This document shows positions 54,377 through 63,053 of a DNA stretch of 64,000 nt, in pieces. A model generated the notes under the pieces. It was not told where the DNA came from, did not search any database, and was given only the letters and a program-made list of their open reading frames with translations. The DNA lies in the NCBI GenBank assembly GCA_037953745.1, contig JBAKBP010003146.1:1-64000 (forward strand). The letters are read 5' to 3'. The stretch comes from Lithodes maja (lineage: Eukaryota > Arthropoda > Malacostraca > Decapoda > Lithodidae). The position numbers and the translations under genes are program-made. Position 1 is the stretch's first letter. Every line of letters starts with the position of its first letter.

Positions 54377-56435
54377 GAATCTTTAATGTAGGCCTATATC
54401 CTCAATACAGACTTATTTCCTTCACTTACCTCGTCAATAATAACCCATATACAGTAGGTGCAGAGGCCCTGAATTATATCAAAGAAAAAGTGATGTTGAA
54501 ACATTATCTGCAATTTAGCCATGTTCATTAACTCTTAGCCCACTTAACCCCTTCAGACTCAAATGACGCAGAGGTTGGCAGATTAGCAATAAGAAATAGA
54601 GTTCTCTCACTCTTATAATTACTGTACCTCTTTTGGCGACCGTCAATCTTTTATGAATTAAATACCAAACCAGTGGAGGAGGAGGTGGGGATCAGGAGGT
54701 CAGAAGTGTGGGAAGCCATGAAAAGAGTGAAGTTGGGGAAAGCACCAGGAACAGATGGAGTGTGTGGGGAAATGTTGAGGTATGGTGGTGAGATAGTGAT
54801 AGAATGGGTATGGAAAATGTGCAAACTAGCATGGGAGAAGGGGAGTGCACCCGATGACTGGAAGACTGGCATAATAGTCCCCCTATATAAGGGCAAAGGG
54901 GAAAGAGGAGTGTGTGGTAACCACCGAGGAATATGTCTTCTAAGCGTAGTAGGGAAGGTATACAGTAGGGTAGTGATTGAGAGAGTGAGAGTGAGAACGG
55001 AGAAATGGATAGGCGACGAGCAGGGAGGTTTTAGGAAGGGAAGAGGATGTGTAGATCAGATTTTTACCCTGAATTGTGTTGTGGAGAAGTATCTGGAGAA
55101 GAAACAAAAGGTGTATGTTGCCTTTATGGACTTGGAGAAGGCCTATGACAGAGTGGATAGAGAAGGTTTGTGGAAAGTACTTAGAATATACGGAGTAGAG
55201 GGCAAGTTGCTGAAAGCAGTGAAGAGCATGTATGAGGGTGCAAAGGCGGCAGTACGTGTGGAGAGTGAGCAGAGCGAGTTCTTTGACCTGAATGTTGGTT
55301 TGAAACAGGGGTGTGTGATGTCCCCGTGGTTGTTTACTGTATATATGGATGGAGTCATGAAAGAAATACTATCAAGAGCAGTGGATGTTGGTGTATCGCT
55401 GAAAAGGGAGGGAATTGAGTGGAAGCTACCTATACTGCTGTTTGCGGATGATACAGTTCTGATGAGTGATAATGAATGGGAGTTGCAGGGTCTGGTAAAT
55501 GAGTTTGGAACAGTGTGCGAAAAACGGAATTTGAAGGTAAATACGGGGAAGAGCAAGGTTATGGTCTTCGAAAGGGGTGAAGTCACAGAGTGTGAGGTGA
55601 AGCTGAACGGTCAGGCTATGGAGATCGTCAACTCTTTTAAGTATCTGGGCAGTGTGTTGAGTAAAGATGGGACTATGGATGAAGAGGTGCGGGAGAGGGT
55701 ACAACAGGGGAAGAGGGTTGTAGGAACGCTAAAAGCAGTAACAAGAAATAGGGTGGTCAGTATGGAAGTGAAGAAGTCCTTGCATGACAGTGTGGTAATC
55801 CCGACACTGACTTACGGAAGCGAAGCATGGACGTTGGTTGAGAGACTCAGACCAAGAGTGAGAGCAGTGGAAATAAATTACTTAAGGAGTGCGTGCGGAG
55901 TTACATGGAGGGATAGACAGACTAATGAGGAAGTAAGAAGGAGGTGTGGTGTGGAGGTAGATGTGCTGGAGTGTGAAAAGGAACAACTTGAGATGGTTCG
56001 GCCATATGGAACGTATGGAAAGCGAGAGAATGACTAAGAGGGTGTACGAGAGCGAGGTGGAGGGACAGAGGGGGAGAGGTAGACCGAATATGAGGTGGAA
56101 GGATGGAGTGAGGAACTACATGAACGAAGGCGGTGCTGGTTGGGAGGAGGGGCGTCGACTGACTGGGGACAGAGGTGCATGGGGGCGGTTCGTTCGTGGC
56201 CACCCCTTCGGGGATCACGGCGTCGGGCAATAGATAGATAGATAGACCAGCGGGGGTGTGGGGGTGGCAGCCCCCACCTAATATACTAGGTTAGGTTAGG
56301 TAAGGTTGTTAGGTTACGCTAATATTACCCCTTATTTTCGTCTTTTACCCCTCAATTTCCCTGTACTTCATAGCCCTCCCCACTATCGGGGGCCGTATCT
56401 TAAGATTGTTGGATAATGGGGACTACTCTTTTTCC
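54377..56435 (+). repeat. Tandem duplication, copy 2 (interrupted by RTE-A)
   Basis: The host part is 54377-54673 plus 56251-56435. Compared with copy 1 it lacks the MITE, carries the RTE-A insertion, and has TACTGTA (about 54629) and TACAGTA (about 54449) where copy 1 has TA. Confidence 0.9.
54674..56245 (+). pseudogene. RTE-A retrotransposon copy 2, 5'-truncated
   Basis: Nearly identical to the 3' 1.57 kb of copy 1. It starts in the RT fingers (EEEVGIRRSEVWEAM) and runs through motif A FMDLEKAYDRVDREGLW (intact Asp), motif B GLKQGCVMSPWLF, motif C LLFADDTVLMSD and the C-terminal RRCGVEVDVLE. Two bases are missing at about 55970 relative to copy 1, shifting the frame for WFGHMERM onward (55961-56233 frame). 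The 3' end is GATCACGGCGTCGGGCAA plus an ATAG tail. ACCAG flanks both sides (54669-54673 and 56246-56250), the target-site duplication. Confidence 0.92.
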
Positions 56436-56738
56436 GGAGATTCTAATTACCTAATGACAACCACTGTATAATGATGAAAACTAGCTAAAACCCAAAAAAA
56501 CACCTCACAAAATAACAGTTGGCCAGGTTCCTGGATATTTTCCCTAATTTGCATGAACACATTGTAATATAGAAACCTTATAAATCATATAAATAACAAA
56601 TCCACAAAAATACAATCATTGAAAATAGCTGTGGTCCGTCTCCTTAACCCGGGAGCTGCGGGGAGACTCTTAAGAGTTCCCCCGGCGGACTGCGGGAAGA
56701 CTCTTGAGAGTAAGTAAAATAAAAAATCAACTTTTGAC

Positions 56739-56787
<49 letters not shown>

Positions 56788-57276
56788 GGCCCCTGGGCCA
56801 TGCAAAATCTCAGTCCTCTACCTCCCCTCCTTCCCCACTTTCCTCCTCTCCTTCAGTTATCACCTATTTTCCCTATTATTCCCTTATTCTGAGGTATATT
56901 TTCGTGCTAACATTAGCGAGTTGCAAGCAGGGTGTTGTCATCACTGATGGCAAGCGAGTGCAAGAGAGAGAGAGAGAGAGAGAGTATCGATCGACTGTGT
57001 CTCAGTGGCCTTGGGGGAAATTGGCGGGAAAGCAGTTTGCCTCACCCATACATTATACAACTCGCGGGCTATATCTCCGATTTTGACCATCCAAACGCTG
57101 TTTTCACTCGTTTTATTGTTGTTTCAGGTTAATACCTTTATAATCAACCCATAATAGGCGCATATGGATAATTATTAATGCTATTAATGGTACAATGAAT
57201 ATTTTAGTGACGGAAACACCTCAAATACGTCAGCACAGGGGGACGTTTTCAATTACCCCCATGCGCACTTGTTAGG
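56436..57276. other. Spacer with poly-T and GA tracts
   Basis: A T run of about 43 bp (56743-56786) is followed by pyrimidine-rich sequence, and a GA run lies at 56963-56983. GGGAGACTCTTAAGAG-type palindromes occur at about 56670-56710. No gene is recognised. Confidence 0.5.
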
Positions 57277-57464
57277 TTAACCCTTCGAACCCGGGTGGTA
57301 CAACACTGTACCATTTTGGTTTGGCCCGAGGAACCCGGGTGGTACAACACTGTACCATTGCTTGCGTGAGTGCTTTTCGAATGGCGCGCGTAAAAATTTT
57401 GCTCCGTGGTCACCAGGCGTCGCTACCAGACAGCATGTACGCCAGTCTCTACCCTGCCGCCAAC

Positions 57465-60404
57465 ATGGATACTAGCCCAAAAAGTGATTCCCTTGTGTCC
57501 GATTCCACACTCCCTTCGACGCCTGCCCATGTTCGTCGCGCCCTAACGCAAATGCACGCACAAGATGCGTTGACTCCCGGAGGTATTGAAATAGCTTTGA
57601 GGAGTTATGAACGTGGTGAAGGCAAAAAAAGTGGTGATGACTTGGGCAGTGATAGCTCCGAGTCTTACGAGTCTCACTATAGTGAAGATTTTGACGATAT
57701 AGAAGAAATCCGTGAAAGAGACGCGCTTTTTCTTGGATTTGAGCATGACGATGAAAGTGATGATAGTACTGAACGTGACATAGTTGTGCAAGGTGATGAG
57801 AGTCTAGTGAGAGTGAGCGAATGGGACAGCACTAGGTCGACTGCCAAGTTTAGGTTGAGTGACACGACACCTAGCCCTTCGCCAGCTAAATCCCCATTCA
57901 AGATACGTTTCTATAAGAAACAAGTTCTCAAGAAGGCGGCCGCGGCAGCCAGGAAAGAGGCCCTAAAAGTTGGTGAGGGAGCAGTGCGTGAGGGTGCCAG
58001 TGAGGCTGCGCGTGAGGCCGAGGTTGACCCGCCATTGTCTTCCTTATCTACCCACGCCACCCAAGTTGCCCCAGGCTCCCGCCATTCTTCCCCACCACCA
58101 CCAGCACTGCCTAGGGTTGAGGAACCCCCACTTTCGTCCTATTTACCCCCTATTTCCCCCGAGAGGAGACATACTACTAAAGAAAAGGGAAAAGGGAGAA
58201 AATATGTCAAAAAAGGAGCTACAAGTAGGCGCTCTTTGTTCGAGGCTCCCGCGGCTTCCACCCCTGCGGCTTCCACCCCTGCCGCTCCCAGCCATACGCC
58301 CCCGCAAGTTTCCCCAGGGTCCACCCCACCTCTCCAGCCTACAACAGAGGTTCCTGATGATGTGTTTGACCTCGCATCCATACCTGCACCTACAGACACT
58401 GAACCAGTGCTGTCTAAGACTCGTCGTAGGCCAAGGAGCCCCGAACCTCTGTATGAAGATGACAGAGCCTCACCTCCCACTCCTTCCCCACCTCGCCGAC
58501 CTACACGCCGCCCACGCATCATTCGTTCCCCGCAAGAGTATGAGGGGGGCTCTGAAGATGAAGGGCACCTCACAGACGACTCTGGCCATGATTACTTGGG
58601 TCCACCGTCAGGGCAAGATGACGGCTCTGACGACAACGACGATGACGAATTTATGGACATCGACGACCCTCAACCCAGACGCTTTGCCCAGGGCCGTCGT
58701 GCTCCTGGCCGCCCTGGCCGCCTGGCTGGGCCTGGGCGCCGTCGCGCTCCTGGCCGCCCTAGGGTTCGCGCCGCCAAAGTTCGTGGGCGTGCTGCCCCCG
58801 CTGTAGCTCCTCGTCAGCGTCGCCAGAAGGACGGATTTTATGTTTTCAACTGGCAGGATGTGGCTGCTGATGAAGTCATTGACCCTGATGTAACCCCTTT
58901 TGATGAGGTACAGGATGCTCCAGGAGTTACCCCAAGTTTTCCTGCAGGCCTCAATGCTCGACCACATGAGCTTTTTGAGGCTTTTTTTGATAAGGAGGTT
59001 ACTGACTTTGTCATAAAAGAGACAAATAAGCATTACCAAATCCAGGTTAACTTTTTTGGCAAGGTGACCAAGGGCCACATGAAGCGGTGGACCCCAGTGA
59101 CTCATCCCGAGTTCATGGTGTTCCTGGCAATCACCATGCTAATGCCTCATGTGAAGAAGCACAGGTTGGCTGACTATTGGATCACCAAAGATCTAATATC
59201 CACCCCTGCCTTCGGGAAATACATCTCTCGGGACCGGTACCTCGACATCCTCGGAGCGCTCCATCTTGTCACCAACACCGACATGCATCTCCCTGACAAA
59301 CTGTGGAAAATTAGGACGTTGTACGAGATGATGAGAGAACGTTTCACGTCCTACTTCATGCCCTTCTGCAACGTCTGTATTGACGAGTCTCTTGTGCTGT
59401 TCCGGGGAAAGCTGAGCTTCAGGCAGTACATCCCCTCAAAGAGACATCGCTTTGGTATAAAGTTCTTTGTGCTGTGCGATTGCAAAACTGGCTATGTCCT
59501 GGACTTCCTGGTCTACAGCGGGAAGGAAGGGGACGTGGCAATAGACCCCCTCATTGGCTTTGGCGGAGCAGTGGTTCAAGCCATGATGAACCGGTACTTC
59601 GAAAAGAATCACGTCCTCTACACGGACAACTACTACACGTCCCCCACTCTCTCAAAGTACCTCCATGAGCGCCAGACGGGGACTGTAGGCACAGTTAGAG
59701 CAAAAAGGAAGGGCATGCCAAGTTTCCCTCCTAAAACAAAGAAAGGCGATGTCTTCAAGAAGAAGTTGGGACCCATTCTGGCTATCCACTGGCACGACCA
59801 GCGGAAGGTCAACCTCCTGAGCACCGTCCACAAGGGGGAAATGGTTGAGACTGGCAAGGTGGATCGCCGCACCAAAGTCAGGGTGACCAAGCCCGATGCT
59901 GTCCTGGACTACAACATAAATATGAGGCTGGTGGACAAGTCCGACATGCAGATAGGCTTCATCGACTGTCTGCGTACCTCGTGCAGATGGTACAAAAAGT
60001 TCTTTCTGCACATGGTGGACATGTCAATGCTGAATGCCTATAATATCTACAGGCTTCGGAATCCGCGCACACCCAGGAAGTTCAGTAGCCTGCGGAGGTT
60101 CCAAAAACAGGTGTTGGTGGAGCTCCTGGACAGGTATGCTATGCCACAGAGGGCAGTGGCACAACCTGGGCGCCCCGTTCAGGACCGCATGCAGGGTGCA
60201 CAGTTTGTAAGTGTGCACAAGCTCGGTTACCTGCCTCTGGAACGAGATGGAGTCACCATTAGCAGAAGGCGGTGCCATGTCTGCTGGAACAGCCAGGTGA
60301 GGCCGAGGAAGCAGAAGAAGACCACCATGCAGTGTGTGGAGTGCCGGCTGTCACTATGTGCTATACCGTGCTTTGCTGAATACCACAGCAAGCAGGAGTA
60401 CTAA
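57465..60404 (+). CDS. piggyBac transposase with long N-terminal extension
   Basis: An uninterrupted 979-residue frame for a TTAA-specific transposase. Residues 1 to about 480 are low-complexity: acidic/serine-rich, then proline-rich, then an acidic block (DDNDDDEFMDIDD) and an arginine/glycine/proline-rich basic block. The transposase core starts near LNARPHELFEAFFD. Catalytic aspartates: Asp640 in VCIDESLVLFRG, Asp721 in VLYTDNYYTSP and Asp824 in NMRLVDKSD; spacings of 81 and 103 fit piggyBac. The C terminus is a cysteine-rich zinc-binding domain (CHVCW, CVEC, LCAIPCFAEYH). I chose the ATG at 57465 because the second copy (63251) has homologous sequence beginning at the equivalent ATG and no in-frame ATG upstream; the frame itself is open further upstream. 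No stop or frameshift is seen, so it may be active or recently active. Confidence 0.92.
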   Translation: MDTSPKSDSLVSDSTLPSTPAHVRRALTQMHAQDALTPGGIEIALRSYERGEGKKSGDDLGSDSSESYESHYSEDFDDIEEIRERDALFLGFEHDDESDDSTERDIVVQGDESLVRVSEWDSTRSTAKFRLSDTTPSPSPAKSPFKIRFYKKQVLKKAAAAARKEALKVGEGAVREGASEAAREAEVDPPLSSLSTHATQVAPGSRHSSPPPPALPRVEEPPLSSYLPPISPERRHTTKEKGKGRKYVKKGATSRRSLFEAPAASTPAASTPAAPSHTPPQVSPGSTPPLQPTTEVPDDVFDLASIPAPTDTEPVLSKTRRRPRSPEPLYEDDRASPPTPSPPRRPTRRPRIIRSPQEYEGGSEDEGHLTDDSGHDYLGPPSGQDDGSDDNDDDEFMDIDDPQPRRFAQGRRAPGRPGRLAGPGRRRAPGRPRVRAAKVRGRAAPAVAPRQRRQKDGFYVFNWQDVAADEVIDPDVTPFDEVQDAPGVTPSFPAGLNARPHELFEAFFDKEVTDFVIKETNKHYQIQVNFFGKVTKGHMKRWTPVTHPEFMVFLAITMLMPHVKKHRLADYWITKDLISTPAFGKYISRDRYLDILGALHLVTNTDMHLPDKLWKIRTLYEMMRERFTSYFMPFCNVCIDESLVLFRGKLSFRQYIPSKRHRFGIKFFVLCDCKTGYVLDFLVYSGKEGDVAIDPLIGFGGAVVQAMMNRYFEKNHVLYTDNYYTSPTLSKYLHERQTGTVGTVRAKRKGMPSFPPKTKKGDVFKKKLGPILAIHWHDQRKVNLLSTVHKGEMVETGKVDRRTKVRVTKPDAVLDYNINMRLVDKSDMQIGFIDCLRTSCRWYKKFFLHMVDMSMLNAYNIYRLRNPRTPRKFSSLRRFQKQVLVELLDRYAMPQRAVAQPGRPVQDRMQGAQFVSVHKLGYLPLERDGVTISRRRCHVCWNSQVRPRKQKKTTMQCVECRLSLCAIPCFAEYHSKQEY

Positions 60405-60589
60405 CTAATAATCATAGTGAAAGTACCAAAGACTGACAATATGTATGTATATAGGCAACAAGTGGAAATAAAACAATGTACAGGTGTATTGTGGTAAAAA
60501 AGTCATGTATTATGAAAACATATATAAATAAGTGAAAAAAGACACAATAAATTGTATATAAAACGTTTACAAAGCATATAACTAAGTGA

Positions 60590-61085
60590 AAGTGACACAT
60601 GACATAATATTAGATGGCCAAAGTATAATAAACACCTGTGATAACGAATAATCAGTGCCTAATATAACAATAACCTACCTCAATTACTAATAAAATGTAC
60701 CGTATCAAGTGAAAATGAGCATTATCAGTGAAAGTGACACTCTCTCAAGCATATTTACCAAAGTGAAAGTGACACACGAACTAATATTAGATGGCCAAAG
60801 TATAATAAACACCTGTGATAACGAATAATCAGTGCCTAATATAACAATAACCTACCTCAATTACTAATAAAATGTACCGTATCAAGTGAAAATGAGCATT
60901 ATCAGTGACAGTGACACTCTCTAAAGCATATTTGTCAAAGTGAAAGTGACACAAGACCTAAGATTTGATGGCCAAAGTATAATAAACACCTGTGATAACG
61001 AATAATCAGTGCCTAATATAACAATAACCTACCTCAATTACTCATAAAAACTACGGTATCGAGTGAAAATGTGAAATATTAGTGA
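60590..61085 (+). repeat. 177-bp tandem repeat, 2.8 units
   Basis: GATGGCCAAAGTATAATAAA recurs at 60613, 60790 and 60967, exactly 177 bp apart, with ACCTGTGATAACGAATAATC and AAGTGAAAGTGACAC in each unit. It lies in the 3' non-coding part of the piggyBac element. Confidence 0.95.
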
Positions 61086-61616
61086 AAATGATAGCCTAAT
61101 ACACATATTTTATATAATTGGACTCCAAATAACTATAATAACATCACTATCAATACATAAAATCGCCTCCGGGAGGTAAAAAGTTTGGCGCGACGAGCCG
61201 CGGCCTGGGCCAAGGCGACGCATCCGAACGCGGGATGATTTTCACGCATAAAAATCACTCCACTTCCCGCGCTCACCATTATGCAATCACTTGGGCTAGA
61301 GACCTCTACTCAACGGCATTCTACACATGAAGGTTTGTGCTACATTTTTCTGTTTTTTTTATAACTTTGTGTAATGTATTTCAGGAGTAACATGTGAGTC
61401 AACTTGTACCAAAATTCCTGAAAACCCCCGGACACAGAGTACAGTTACGATATTCCCTAGCCGGGGTCGGAGGGTATTGATCGAAAAAACGCCCATTCTA
61501 ATAAATCTCAAGAGCTCTTTCGGACATAGTCACTGTTTACAAACGCCTTCTTTATGCAGTATAATCAATATTTACCCCCTGCTGGCAACATAGATGACGA
61601 TTTCAATAATTCATGG
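61086..61616. other. piggyBac 3' region and spacer
   Basis: It includes a GC-rich block (about 61165-61240, GCGCGACGAGCCGCGGCC) and the tentative right terminus near 61461-61481. No gene is seen. Confidence 0.4.
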
Positions 61617-61665
61617 GGGGGGGGTGAGGGGGGGCAAAGCCCCCCCTCAACCCATCGTGTATCCA
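61617..61665. repeat. GC-rich palindrome
   Basis: GTGAGGGGGGGCAAAGCCCC folds on itself and is followed by CCTCAACCCATCGTGTATCC. Related blocks are at about 41530-41575 and 51163-51200. Confidence 0.7.
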
Positions 61666-62258
61666 ACATTGGCATTATAACTAAGACCATGAATAGGGCC
61701 TACACTCATTTCTCAAAATCTGGAGGAAAAAAACATAAAAAAGAAGGGTGCGAGCCTATTCCCTATAATTACCAATATATCACTTCATCTTGGGACGATA
61801 CCGCTCTCACAGATTAACCTTACCGTTCACGAGGCAAATACAGGGGTGGGGGATACTACTGTATTTAGTATTGATAAATAGAAACGGTTTGAATATCAAG
61901 ACGCAAATTACACAGTGCACTAATGACATTATAATACACGTTGTGTGAAACATATACACCGCTGATGTTAAATAAACCGGGTGTAAGATTAAGCGGGTGT
62001 AAGATTAAGCGGGTGTAATGACGACATGTTGGCCGAGGGCTGGAATGACGTCTTCGCTGAGGCCCGCCTTGGCTGATGACGTCACGATAATCAACAACCA
62101 ATCACAAGCAAGAATACACAACGTCTTGGCTTGGTTAATCAAGATGGCTATATTCTAGTTAATCGCCGTGTTTCAACCCCTCTCTTTCCCTGATATATTT
62201 CATACCCTCCCCAGCTATCGGGGTTTAGTATTGTTGAGGTAAGTGAAGAAAATAATGG
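61666..62258. other. Spacer with R4-like sequence and a CRE-type site
   Basis: AGATTAAGCGGGTGTA is duplicated at about 61985-62015. TGACGTCA with an inverted CCAAT (ACCAATCAC) lies at 62083-62106. CCAGCTATCGGGG near 62210 resembles the R4 repeat. No gene is seen. Confidence 0.45.
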
Positions 62259-62721
62259 GAGGTTTGACGACCTCCGTTATAACCAAATAAGGAAAACCTC
62301 TTATTTGGTAGCAGTCTCGGAGTATCCAACGTAGGGCTTATGATCTCAGCCGCTACCACAGCGGGCCGATTTATCGGTACTCACGCGAAGTAACCAAATA
62401 ATCTCTTAGAGTTGCACCTCAATTCACTACTAGGCACGTTGTACACACTCCGAGACGACTAGGAAAGAAGAGAAAGCGAAGGAGAGAAAGAATTGTTATA
62501 GTTACCCATTTAATCTAGCTGCTCTCCTCTGAGCCATGCTCCATGTTCTATGAGCCTGCGCCAGGACCTGCCAAAGTATCGAGGTATCAAGTAATCAGTT
62601 TAGATTGGATGGGCAGGGGATCAGCATGAGGGCGGGATACTTTGTCGCTGGATACTCCGAGACTGCTACTAAATAAGAGGTTTTCCTTATTTGGTTATAA
62701 GGTAGGTCGTCAAACCTCCCA
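62259..62721. mobile_element. TIR element (463 bp) with 70-bp arms
   Basis: Left GGGAGGTTTGACGACCTCCG, right TAGGTCGTCAAACCTCCC. The arms also share AACCAAATAAGGAAAACCTC and GTAGCAGTCTCGGAGTATCC in inverse. AAT flanks both sides, a possible 3-bp target duplication. The interior is non-coding. The terminal part GTAGCAGTCTC...AACGTAGGGCTT is repeated directly just outside the right end (62728-62760). Confidence 0.82.
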
Positions 62722-62820
62722 ATTTAGTAGCAGTCTCTACGTTTCCAACGTAGGGCTTGAATCCCAAATTGGAGGCGGACATCCAATAAACCTTAAACCC
62801 CAAGCCGTAGCACAAAAGCC

Positions 62821-62985
62821 GTTGACAAATGGAATGGGCTGGAGGAGGAGGTGGTAGGGGCAAGGAACATCCATATTTTCAAGAAAAAATTGGATAAAAA
62901 GTAGACTGAGAGACGGGACAACACGAGCTTAGCTCAACTCCTGTAAACTACAATTAGGTAAATACAATTAGGTAAATACAAGCAG
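62821..62985 (+). pseudogene. Non-LTR retrotransposon 3' end relic
   Basis: 28 codons read VDKWNGLEEEVVGARNIHIF then KKKLDKK and a stop at 62904: the C-terminal tail of a CR1-like ORF2. The 3' untranslated remnant ends in two ATTAGGTAAATACA units. It is severely 5'-truncated. Confidence 0.7.
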
Positions 62986-63053
62986 AGGACCAAGAAAAGA
63001 CACAAATAAACAAATAAGTTTATTAGAAAAAGAGCGTAACAGTACGGTGCATA

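Larger units (their letters stand above)
57277..61482 (+). mobile_element. piggyBac element, autonomous-looking
   Basis: The left end is TTAA (57277-57280) followed by CCCTTCGAACCCGGGTGG. A 28-bp block starting AACCCGGGTGGTACAACA occurs twice, 44 bp apart (57288 and 57332), each with the palindrome GGTACAACACTGTACC. The transposase follows. A right end is uncertain: CCGGGGTCGGAGGGTATTGA at about 61461-61481 is a plausible decayed inverse of the left terminus, with the TTAA mutated. If so, the element is about 4.2 kb. Confidence 0.7.

Noticed and set aside
54668..56300. Helitron 3' end (GC hairpin followed by CTAG) around 56255-56288
   Set aside because: The hairpin plus CTAG resembles a Helitron terminus, but homology between the copies at 49880, 54218 and 56251 continues well past CTAG, so it is not a boundary.
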